From NCBI GenBank assembly GCA_038246575.1, contig JBBRVU010000133.1, positions 1 to 12,028 of the forward strand: a stretch of 12,028 nucleotides of DNA, given 5' to 3'. The position numbers were made by a program, and so were the translations under genes. Every line of letters begins with the position of its first letter. Within the stretch, counting starts at the first letter, position 1. Under the pieces are notes generated by a model. That model was not told where the DNA came from, did no database searches, and was given only the letters and a program-made list of their open reading frames with translations. Below, one piece after another: positions 6,151-11,807 of this stretch. This DNA comes from JACCUZ01 sp038246575 (GTDB lineage: Bacteria > Actinomycetota > Actinomycetes > JACCUZ01).

Positions 6151-6551
6151 CGAGACCAACCTCTGGCGATCGCCGTGCCGGTCCGGCGCCGGCGGGTCGG
6201 GCCTGCCGATCCTTCGGGCTCCTGTGCACCGTAGATCCGCCCGGATGCGCGGGCATGGGCCGAAGGTCCCGACTACGCCCCGAGAACTCCCAGTGCCACG
6301 GCTCGGAGATCGGCGACGAGGTGGCCGCCGCGCGGGCTCCGTACGCGCCGGGGTGGACGCCGCTGGGCACGACATCGAGGCTATCGAGCACCGGGCGGTG
6401 CACCTGACCTTCGAAGGCGCCGTCATCTCGCGCATCCAGGCGCGGACCGGCCTTATGTGGCGGTCACAAGGTGACTTTCGACCCTGACCGCCGCCCGCCA
6501 CAGGCGCTAGACATGGTGAGTTGACTCGGTGCCGACAGCAGGAGGCAGGAG
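6151..6551. other. 401-nt divergent intergenic region holding an M15 carboxypeptidase remnant
   Basis: It separates the minus-strand operon (starting at 6150) from the PPOX gene (starting at 6552), so promoters for both should lie here, but no convincing -35/-10 pair was found. On the minus strand the open frame 6275-6403 ends in ISEPWHWEFSG. EPWHWEF (6284-6304) is the hallmark C-terminal zinc-ligand segment of VanY-type M15 D-Ala-D-Ala carboxypeptidases. The residues before it do not match the family well, so only a degraded tail remains. Confidence 0.45.
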
Positions 6552-7040
6552 ATGGACACTAACGAAAACGTCGCGGCGTCTATCCGTCACGACCAGGTCG
6601 ACGACCTCGGGCCGACGAACGAGCCGACCGACCACCGTGGCCTGCGCGTGCTCGGCCTCGAGGAGTGCCTGGCGCGGCTGCGGTCGACGCCGGTGGGGCG
6701 GCTGGCCTTCATGAACGAGGGCGAGCCCGTTGTGTTCCCGGTCAACCACGCTGTCGACGGGGTCGACGTTGTCTTCCGCACCTCGTGGGGCTCCAAGCTC
6801 CAGGTGGCCGAGACCTCGGGCACCGTCGCCTACGAGGTCGACGGCTACGACAGCCCGAGCGAGAGCGCTTGGAGCGTCGTCGTGAAGGGCACCGCCCAAC
6901 TCGTGTACGAAAGCGTCGACACCGACCGCTACGACCAGCTCGGGCTGCGGTCGTGGGCCGATCGCGAGGGCCTCGGCTTCTGGGTGCGGATCCGTCCGGT
7001 CGAGATCACCGGGCGCGAGGTCGCCCCGCCACCGGGCTGA
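6552..7040 (+). CDS. PPOX-fold flavin-nucleotide-binding protein
   Basis: Encodes 162 aa with the split beta-barrel of the pyridoxamine 5'-phosphate oxidase-like family. After a 35-residue polar leader come LGLEECLARLRSTPVGRLAF, then GEPVVFPVNHAVDGVDVVFR, TSWGSKLQVAETSGTVAYEV, and SAWSVVVKGTAQLVYE. This is the order seen in actinobacterial FMN- or F420-binding PPOX proteins, usually cytoplasmic dimers that reduce or sense small molecules. The substrate is not known. A clear AGGAGGCAGGAG ends 2 nt before the ATG. A truncated paralogue of residues 104-137 occurs at 9267-9368. Nothing points to shared transcription with the next genes, which run the other way. Confidence 0.9.
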   Translation: MDTNENVAASIRHDQVDDLGPTNEPTDHRGLRVLGLEECLARLRSTPVGRLAFMNEGEPVVFPVNHAVDGVDVVFRTSWGSKLQVAETSGTVAYEVDGYDSPSESAWSVVVKGTAQLVYESVDTDRYDQLGLRSWADREGLGFWVRIRPVEITGREVAPPPG

Positions 7041-7137
7041 CCTCCCACCACCGGGCTGGGCATCATCAGCGGGCTGCTAACGCTCCGGTTTCAGGAGAAG
7101 GCCGTGTGCAGCGTGACCGCAAACACCCGCCGCGCGG

Positions 7138-7168
7138 CGGCTGTCGGATGCGCCTCCGACGGCAGCCG
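7138..7168 (+). other. Imperfect stem-loop downstream of the PPOX gene
   Basis: CGGCTG-TCGGA (7138-7148) pairs with TCCGA-cgg-CAGCCG (7155-7168) around a 6-nt loop with a 3-nt bulge. It lies 98 nt after the PPOX stop and lacks a T-run, so it could be a weak or Rho-assisted stop signal for transcription from either side, or chance in GC-rich DNA. Confidence 0.3.
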
Positions 7169-7275
7169 CGCCGCGGTCCAGGGCGAGCGGCCGGGCGCGG
7201 CAGCTGATCGACTGAGAAGGCGCACGGTGGCACGTTCGTGCACTGCGCGGAAGCACCGCAACCGCAGATGCCGAG

Positions 7276-7420
7276 TCATCCACCCGCGGGCACCGCCACC
7301 CGAAGCGCGCGGTAGCCGACGATGCCCGAGTACAGCACAGGAGTGCGGCGTGCTGGTCGTCGTACTGCGTCGGGATCCGGTAGGCGAAGTCCTTGTCCAC
7401 GAGGCATCTCGGCGTAGCCA
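7276..7420 (-). pseudogene. Zinc-dependent alcohol dehydrogenase fragment, frameshifted
   Basis: Three minus-strand frames together spell a segment of AdhA-type zinc alcohol dehydrogenases: HRGYAEMP, then VDKDFAYRIPTQYDDQHAA in a second frame, then LYSGIVGYRALRVAVPAGG ending at TGA 7276-7278. In intact enzymes this is the stretch just after the structural-zinc Cys cluster and before the Rossmann GxGxxG, here about 48 codons of roughly 340. At least two frameshifts are needed to join it. The remaining DNA from 7041 to 7511 shows no gene. Confidence 0.65.
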
Positions 7421-7511
7421 CGATGCTCGCCCCGGCCGGTCGCTGGCCCAGCGTCCCGTTCCATCGGAGCCCGAGTGCCTGCCGGGCACCGCGTGGCGGA
7501 TCGCGGGTGGG

Positions 7512-7919
7512 TCAGTGGTGGCTCGTGTGACCGGTGGTCGGAGCGCTCGGGCCGGGGGTCTCGGTCTGACCGCTGATCAGCGGGCCGAGGACGAATGCTG
7601 AGAACAGGAACAAGGCGGTGGACAGGACCAGCGCTAGTGCGGGTGCGCGCCAGTTCCCGAATCGTCGATGCAGCCGCAGCAGCAGTGGCACCGAAGCGAC
7701 CAGTCCCAGGACAGCGAATAGCGCGGTCCCACCGGAGCCCGCCACCAACGCAGTCCCCGCGAGTAGACCGATGTGGTGCAGCACGTGCGGTGCAAGTCCC
7801 ACCACGACACCCACCACGCCCGACATCGCGTTCCAGGCCGTCTGCCACCAGCCTCGCGGTGCCTCGTTTGTGGCGGATCGATCGTCGGTGACTGGCGACG
7901 CCGCCTCGACTTCAGACAT
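7512..7919 (-). CDS. Small integral membrane protein with a His-rich tail, in the CsoR operon
   Basis: Encodes 135 aa. After about 35 polar residues come three hydrophobic segments (roughly GVVGVVVGLAPHVLHHIGLL, ALFAVLGLVASVPLLLRL, and ALALVLSTALFLFSAFVLGP) and the tail TTGHTSHH. His residues in the first helix (APHVLHH) and in the tail could bind copper. The start is taken as ATG 7919 (MSEVEAAS), because GAGG then sits 8 nt upstream; the ATG at 7925 would leave only 2 nt. It follows the csoR stop by 10 nt, so it is part of the same transcript. I know this only as an uncharacterised membrane protein found beside actinobacterial csoR genes. A metal role is inferred from context. Confidence 0.8.
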   Translation of the reverse strand: MSEVEAASPVTDDRSATNEAPRGWWQTAWNAMSGVVGVVVGLAPHVLHHIGLLAGTALVAGSGGTALFAVLGLVASVPLLLRLHRRFGNWRAPALALVLSTALFLFSAFVLGPLISGQTETPGPSAPTTGHTSHH

Positions 7920-7929
7920 GTCCATCACC

Positions 7930-8244
7930 TCAATGGCTGTGCATGAAGCGACGGACCGCGGTGACGAGCTCGGTGACCTTCTCGTCGGTGTCGTCGTGGT
8001 TGATCGCATCACGCACGCAGGCGTTGATGTGGTCCTGCATCAGGATCAGGCCGACGGCGTCGATCGCTGCGCGGGCCGCAGCGAGCTGGTCAAGAATGTC
8101 GATGCAGTAGCGACCGTCCTCGTGCATCGAGGTGATTCCGGCGAGCTGACCCTTCGCCTTGTTCAGTCGCGACAGGATCTCTGCGTCGTGGCGCTGCCCG
8201 GGATGCCGGGTCCGGGGAGGTGCCAGCACGCCCGACGTGGTCAT
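7930..8244 (-). CDS. csoR: CsoR-family copper-sensing repressor
   Basis: Encodes 104 aa of the all-helical DUF156/CsoR fold: LSRLNKAKGQLAGITSMHED (helix 1), then GRYCIDILDQLAAARAAI, then LMQDHINACVRDAI. The copper ligands are all present as Cys47, His72 and Cys76, with the C-x24-H-x3-C spacing of M. tuberculosis CsoR (Cys36/His61/Cys65). Tyr46 matches its second-shell Tyr. The set distinguishes it from formaldehyde sensors (FrmR) and persulfide sensors (CstR). It should repress the operon from a GC-rich palindrome and release it on binding Cu(I). Such a palindrome is at 8852-8866. The ATG overlaps the preceding stop (ATGA, 8241-8244). Confidence 0.93.
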   Translation of the reverse strand: MTTSGVLAPPRTRHPGQRHDAEILSRLNKAKGQLAGITSMHEDGRYCIDILDQLAAARAAIDAVGLILMQDHINACVRDAINHDDTDEKVTELVTAVRRFMHSH

Positions 8245-8501
8245 GACCCGCTCACCCGGTTGCGCTCGGCCTGTCGGCGCTGCAAGGCCCGCAGCTGGGC
8301 AGCCTCGTGTTCGAGCTGGGCGATCCGCTCGTCAGGGGCCTGCAGATCCCTCGCAGCAGCGTCACGTTGGTCCATCTGGGCACCGTCATGCGCGTCGTGG
8401 CTCATCGTCTTGGCTCCGCCACCGCTGTGCATCCCGCGCATCATGAAGATCATCATGATCGGGCAGGCAAGAATGAACAGGAAAAGCAGCAGGTTACTCA
8501 T
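8241..8501 (-). CDS. Met/His-rich small membrane protein with a coiled-coil tail
   Basis: Encodes 86 aa. One N-terminal helix is unusually rich in Met and ends in potential metal ligands: LLFLFILACPIMMIFMMRGM then HSGG. It is followed by a His/Met segment (KTMSHDAHDGAQMDQ) and a charged heptad-like region (RIAQLEHEAAQLRALQRRQA, residues about 58-78) that looks like a coiled coil. GAGGAG precedes the ATG. It overlaps the gene before it and the csoR gene after it by 4 nt each (ATGA), so the three are translationally coupled. I know similar short proteins only as hypothetical genes near actinobacterial copper regulators. Binding or scavenging Cu(I) at the membrane is an inference from the residues. 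Confidence 0.8.
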   Translation of the reverse strand: MSNLLLFLFILACPIMMIFMMRGMHSGGGAKTMSHDAHDGAQMDQRDAAARDLQAPDERIAQLEHEAAQLRALQRRQAERNRVSGS

Positions 8502-8806
8502 GGTGTGCTCCTCGTCTGGGTTACCGCACCTGAAGTGGCATGCAGCAGCTCCCGGCGGTGCAGGAACTCGGCTTCCTCGATCTCCCCGCGCGCGAACCGC
8601 TCGGCGAGAATGTCGCCCGGGCTCGCCATAGTGATGCGCCCGTTGTCCGAGTTCTGCCGTTCGTGACGGGCGCTGCGCACCGCCCAGACGACCAGGCCAA
8701 TGACGACTACCCAGAACAGCAGCATCATCGAGCCCATGGCCAGCCAATCCCCCGCGTTCCCATTCCCGTCGTGGTAGCCCCACACCTGGATCAACTCCTC
8801 GTACAT
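8498..8806 (-). CDS. Small membrane protein with a C-terminal SHOCT motif
   Basis: Encodes 102 aa. A short acidic/aromatic leader (MYEELIQVWGYHDGNG) precedes one membrane helix (MLLFWVVVIGLVVWAV). The C-terminal part, GDILAERFARGEIEEAEFLHRRELL, is a SHOCT motif (short C-terminal domain, ILxxRFARGEIxxxEFxxR), usually thought to be an oligomerisation module. First gene of the minus-strand csoR operon, overlapping the next by 4 nt. No Shine-Dalgarno sequence is visible before ATG 8806. With the likely -10 only about 20 nt upstream, the message may have a very short leader. His12 lies outside the helix. The function is unknown. Confidence 0.82.
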   Translation of the reverse strand: MYEELIQVWGYHDGNGNAGDWLAMGSMMLLFWVVVIGLVVWAVRSARHERQNSDNGRITMASPGDILAERFARGEIEEAEFLHRRELLHATSGAVTQTRSTP

Positions 8807-8851
8807 ATGGATACGGCCCGCGCCGGATCTACAGCCAGCGTCCGCCTCCGG

Positions 8852-8866
8852 TACCCCCGTGGGGTA
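8852..8866 (-). promoter_or_regulatory. CsoR-type operator (TACCCC-N3-GGGGTA)
   Basis: Perfect 6-bp inverted repeat with a 3-bp centre, 45 bp before the first gene of the csoR operon. It matches the known CsoR operator architecture (TA-flanked C-tract facing a G-tract). A possible minus-strand -10 (TGTAGA or TAGATC, within 8826-8833) would place the -35 at 8849-8856, overlapping the operator, as expected for a repressor site. No other TACCCC/GGGGTA palindrome was seen in the window, so autoregulation is the likely role. Confidence 0.72.
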
Positions 8867-8911
8867 GGGCCGGACGTCCTGAGAAGCCGGGACCTGCGTC
8901 CGGTAGGGCCG
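8863..8911 (+). repeat. Short direct repeat upstream of the csoR operon (GGTAGGGCCG)
   Basis: GGTAGGGCCG occurs at 8863-8872, overlapping the right arm of the operator, and again at 8902-8911. The second copy carries only part of the half-site. It may be an additional weak regulator-binding site or chance. Confidence 0.35.
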
Positions 8912-9008
8912 CGTCCAGCGGGTCGTCGAGGACACAGTCATGGCGAAGCCACCCGGGAAATCAGAAGGCCTCATGGTGTGTCGGCAACGCAACGGTGAAG
9001 GGGCGGTC

Positions 9009-9106
9009 TCAACCGGTTGTTGCAACGGCCAGGCTGCGAGGAGCTCGTTGAGCCTCACTGCGGGAGTGTGCCAGGCGAGAGCTTGGCGGGGTCGGGTGTT
9101 GAGCAG
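9009..9106 (-). pseudogene. IS30-family transposase, C-terminal fragment
   Basis: The minus strand reads LLNTRPRQALAWHTPAVRLN then ELL, the C-terminal 'LNxRPRKxLxWxTPAERL' block of IS30-type DDE transposases. One base shift later comes AVATTG and a stop at 9009-9011, a typical actinobacterial IS30 end. Only about 32 codons remain. The fragment abuts a piece of formate-tetrahydrofolate ligase on its right, with at most a few bases between them. Confidence 0.65.
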
Positions 9107-9196
9107 CCGATGCGCACGATGCCCGGGCTGCCGAAGCACCCGGCCGCCGAGCGGATCGACATCGACGAGGACGGCACCATCGTCGGCCTGTCCTGA
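9107..9196 (+). pseudogene. Formate-tetrahydrofolate ligase, C-terminal fragment
   Basis: Twenty-nine codons encode PMRTMPGLPKHPAAERIDID then EDGTIVGLS and stop. The TMPGLPxxPAAxxIDID...GxIxGL ending is the conserved C-terminus of formate-tetrahydrofolate ligase (Fhs), an enzyme of about 560 aa. Everything upstream is missing, replaced by the IS30 fragment. The gene is not functional here. An intact copy may lie elsewhere in the genome. Confidence 0.65.
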
Positions 9197-9249
9197 GCGG
9201 TCGAGTGAGCACGGAGGCCGTGACCGGGCGCTGGCGTGGCCGGGCCACG

Positions 9250-9371
9250 GTGACAACAGCCTGACCGAGAGCGGCTGGAGCGTCGTCGTCAAAGGCCCGG
9301 CCCAGCTCGTGTACGAGAGAGTCGACACCAACCGCCACGACCAGCTCGGCCTCCGGTCCTGGGCCGACATC
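9250..9371 (+). pseudogene. Truncated paralogue of the PPOX gene
   Basis: The frame encodes ESGWSVVVKGPAQLVYERVD then TNRHDQLGLRSWAD. Aligned by eye with residues 104-137 of the complete PPOX protein (nt 6861-6962), 29 of 34 residues and 87 of 102 bases match. Both ends of the gene are lacking, and the decarboxylase gene on the other strand ends 12 nt later. Most differences fall at third positions, so it was probably under selection before it was broken. Confidence 0.75.
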
Positions 9372-9382
9372 AAGGCCCGGGC

Positions 9383-10750
9383 TCAGCGCAGCGCGTCCAG
9401 CACGTCGATGACCCGTTCGGCCTGGGTGGCTGGGTTGACGAAGGCCAGGCGAAGCACCGGGTTCTGGTACCAGGTGGTCGGCCGGCAGAGGATGAGGCCG
9501 TCGCGGGCCATGCGCTGTGACCACGCGCGATAGGCCGCCATGTCCCAGCCCTTACGCTCGAACAGCAGGACCGTCAGCTGCGGTTCGCAGACAAGTCTCA
9601 GATGCAAACTGGACCTGATCGCGTTGGCGACCGTTCGTGTGATGTCCAGGGTCTTCTCCACCGCTGCGACGTAGCGGTCGGTGCCATGGGTGGCCAGGCT
9701 GAACCAGAACGGCAGGCCGCGCGCCCGGCGGGACAGATGTATCGCCAGGTCGGCGGGATTCCACATCTTGTGGTCGATCTGGTCGAGGTAGTTGGCACTC
9801 TGCGCATGCGCGGCGCGGGCCAGTGCCGGGTCGCGGTAGAGCAACGCGCAACAGTCGTACGGGGCAAAGAGCCACTTGTGCGGATCGACGATGAAGCTGT
9901 CGGCGCGTTCCACGCCGTCGAACAAGTCCCGCACGCTAGGTGCAGCCAGCCCCGCTCCACCGTAGGCACCGTCGATGTGCAACCACACCTCCTGCGCTGC
10001 GCACACGTCGGCGACTCCGGCCAGTTCGTCGATCAACCCGGCGTTGGTCGTCCCCGCCGTTGCGACCACTGCGAAAACGCCCGGGTGCGCGCGCAGGATC
10101 GGCTCGAGGTGGGTGCCTGTCAGTCTGCCGCGGTCATCGCCCGGTACTTCGACGACCGTGACGTCCAGAACCCGAGCAGCCGTACGGATCGAGGAGTGCG
10201 CCTCCGCCGTGCAGGCGAGCTGCCAGCCCTCGGGCGGACGGCTGCCGCGGCGCGTCAGTGCCGTTTCCCGTGCAGCGAGAAGGGCGGACAGGTTGCCGAT
10301 CGTCCCTCCGGCCACGAAGCAGCCGCCAGCCGTCCGCGGCCAGCCCAGCAGATCGACCAACCAGCCCAACGCCTCGTTCTCCGCGAAGATCGCACCTGCC
10401 CCGGTCTCCCAGACTCCTCCGAACACGTTGGCGGCGCTCGTGACGAAGTCGAACGCCACCGATGCCCGGGTCGGTGCAGACGGCACATACGCCAGGTTCA
10501 TCGGATCGTCCTGGGAACGGGTCGCCGGTTCCAGAACGTCAACAAATGCGCGCAGAGCCGCCTCCCCGCCGATGCCCCCTGGGCACACCGTCCGCCCCAC
10601 CGCCTGTCGCAGCTCCGCCGCCGACCGAGCGGTCGACTTTGGATCGGTGTCCCGCACGACCCGGCCAGCCGCCCAATCCACCGCCTCTCGAACAACCCGG
10701 TATTCATCGCCCCACCCGTCCGCAGGCCACGAGGGGTCATCGGCACTCAC
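9383..10750 (-). CDS. PLP-dependent group II amino acid decarboxylase
   Basis: Encodes 455 aa, normal for the aromatic-amino-acid/glutamate/histidine decarboxylase superfamily. The PLP site is complete: stacking His185 (TAEAHSSIRTAARVL), Asp260 pairing with the pyridine nitrogen (HIDGAYGG), and the Schiff-base Lys292 (SFIVDPHKWLFAPYDC). The Asp-to-Lys spacing of 32 equals that of human DOPA decarboxylase (D271/K303). The enzyme removes CO2 from an amino acid; the substrate cannot be fixed from motifs, and an aromatic amino acid is the first guess. Translation starts at GTG 10750, with GAAGGAA 13 nt upstream, a rather long spacing. It stands alone with no transporter or co-transcribed partner visible. 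Confidence 0.9.
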   Translation of the reverse strand: MSADDPSWPADGWGDEYRVVREAVDWAAGRVVRDTDPKSTARSAAELRQAVGRTVCPGGIGGEAALRAFVDVLEPATRSQDDPMNLAYVPSAPTRASVAFDFVTSAANVFGGVWETGAGAIFAENEALGWLVDLLGWPRTAGGCFVAGGTIGNLSALLAARETALTRRGSRPPEGWQLACTAEAHSSIRTAARVLDVTVVEVPGDDRGRLTGTHLEPILRAHPGVFAVVATAGTTNAGLIDELAGVADVCAAQEVWLHIDGAYGGAGLAAPSVRDLFDGVERADSFIVDPHKWLFAPYDCCALLYRDPALARAAHAQSANYLDQIDHKMWNPADLAIHLSRRARGLPFWFSLATHGTDRYVAAVEKTLDITRTVANAIRSSLHLRLVCEPQLTVLLFERKGWDMAAYRAWSQRMARDGLILCRPTTWYQNPVLRLAFVNPATQAERVIDVLDALR

Positions 10751-11012
10751 ACGACCAGGCTAGTTCCTTCATGCAGCGGTCGATCGACCCGGCCTCGGCA
10801 CGGACTCAGCACGCTCGACGCTGGTGGCCAATCAGCCCGCACAGGGCATGGCAAACCCGCGGGGGCGACCGACGCGTCCCGGGCAGAGGAGCCGCGTGCC
10901 TTGCCGGCATCTCCCATTCTGGAGTTGACCCGCTTCGGTGGACACCCTGGTGTGTCCCGGGTTCCCCGGCGTCTGACTTTCTGGATTCTGGTGCCGACAC
11001 CAGGAGGAACGG
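10751..11012. other. 262-nt region: decarboxylase upstream DNA and IS3 left end
   Basis: It carries the decarboxylase ribosome-binding region on the minus strand, then unassigned DNA up to about 10938. From 10939 it is probably IS3 sequence: GGACAC-N6-GTGTCC (10940-10957) is a likely terminal-repeat region, and the ribosome-binding site of the transposase follows. No gene of its own was found. Confidence 0.45.
10988..11008 (+). promoter_or_regulatory. Hairpin overlapping the ribosome-binding site of the IS3 transposase
   Basis: CTGGTG (10988-10993) pairs with CACCAG (10998-11003) around CCGA, and the right arm runs into the AGGAGGA ribosome-binding site (11002-11008) before ATG 11013. Such hairpins in IS messages can limit transposase translation. 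The role here is inferred. Confidence 0.4.
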
Positions 11013-11718
11013 ATGGGACGACGTGGCTACCCGGCCGAATTTCGCCGCAAGGTCCTCGATCTACTCGCTGACGGCAAGAGTGTCGCGAGTATCGCGCATG
11101 ACCGCGAGATCAGTGAGCAGACGATCTACAGCTGGCGCCGACGAGACCGGATCGACCGGGGTCTTCAACCGGATCTGAGCACCGCGGAGAACGCCGAGCT
11201 GGCGAAGGCCAACAAGCGGATCGCTGACATCGAGACAGAGCCGGCGGTCAAGCCGACGTGGCAGCGAGGTACTCAAGGAGGAGACCCGCCCAAAAGGCGT
11301 TACGCGGCCATCAAAGTGATGGCCGCAGACGACCTCCCTGTCCAGGTCGCCTGCCGGGTGCTCGGCGTTTCGGAGTCCGGCTACAACGAGTACGGCAAGC
11401 GAGCTCCCTCGGAACGATCAATCCGGCACACGATGCTCACCGACGAGTCCCACGGCATCTACGGTGGCCGGCGCATCCACGCCGAGCGCACTTTGGCCGG
11501 GGTGTCCTGGTCGGGCACAACCAGGTCCGGCTCCTGATGCGCCGAGCAGGCCTGGCAGGCATGACCGGTCGACGCGAGTGGAAGCGGATCCGCACCTACG
11601 ACATCGCCACCGACCTCGTCGAGCGCGACTTCGCCCGCGCTGCTCCGAACCAGTTATGGGTCACCGAGATAACCGAGCACCCGACCACTTGGATTCCAGT
11701 AGTCGTCGCAACACTCAC
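11013..11718 (+). pseudogene. IS3-family transposase OrfA-OrfB, frameshifted and truncated
   Basis: OrfA begins MGRRGYPAEFRRKVLDLLAD, with the helix-turn-helix SVASIAHDREISEQTIYSWR and a leucine-zipper-like region. Its frame breaks near 11245; the natural ending SEVLKEETRPK is in another frame. OrfB (RYAAIKVMAADDLPVQVACR) continues in the frame of the OrfA start. About eight residues are missing before SHGIYGGRRIHAE, and another frameshift falls near 11485. The sequence resumes as GHNQVRLLMRRAGLAGM and reaches PNQLWVTEITEHPT, where the first catalytic Asp of DDE (TDIT) is Glu. The rest of the catalytic core is absent. Confidence 0.85.
11289..11295 (+). promoter_or_regulatory. Candidate -1 ribosomal frameshift site (CCCAAAA)
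   Basis: The heptamer C CCA AAA fits the X XXY YYZ slippery rule when read in the ancestral OrfA frame (ending EETRPK), and slipping by -1 leads into OrfB (KRRYAAIK). IS3 elements use such sites to make OrfAB. An upstream indel has already put OrfA in the OrfB frame, so the site is a relic. Confidence 0.5.
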
Positions 11719-11807
11719 TGGAGTGCCACGGGCCGCAGTTCGACGCGCCCTGGCAAAGGGTTGGGGTCATGATCGCGGGGCGTTTCGCTCGGGGAGGCCG
11801 ACCCCCG

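Larger units (their letters stand above)
10939..11770 (+). mobile_element. Decayed IS3-family insertion sequence
   Basis: A probable left end begins TGGACACCCTGG at 10939, followed by orfA and the first half of orfB. Catalytic sequence stops after the first Asp region, so the right half of orfB and the right terminal repeat are missing, and the copy cannot transpose on its own. The right boundary is approximate. Confidence 0.7.

Noticed and set aside
5702..6487. 261-codon plus-strand open frame
   Set aside because: It is antisense to the two small peptide genes and shows no protein motif.
7104..7601. 165-codon plus-strand open frame
   Set aside because: Its product is Arg/Ala/Pro-rich with no recognisable motif, it runs antisense to the alcohol dehydrogenase remnant, and it extends into the membrane protein gene.
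8890..8905. GGGAC-N4-GTCC upstream of the csoR operon, resembling a DosR box
   Set aside because: The arms are only partly symmetric, the flanks lack the consensus, and such GC-rich motifs arise easily by chance here.
9602..11071. 489-codon plus-strand open frame
   Set aside because: It is the antisense shadow of the decarboxylase gene, which has full PLP-site motifs on the minus strand.
11719..11807. Possible further IS-derived sequence (VVVATLTGVP...) between IS3 and the PIG-L gene
   Set aside because: The resemblance to IS30 C-termini is limited to a few residues and no terminal repeat was identified.
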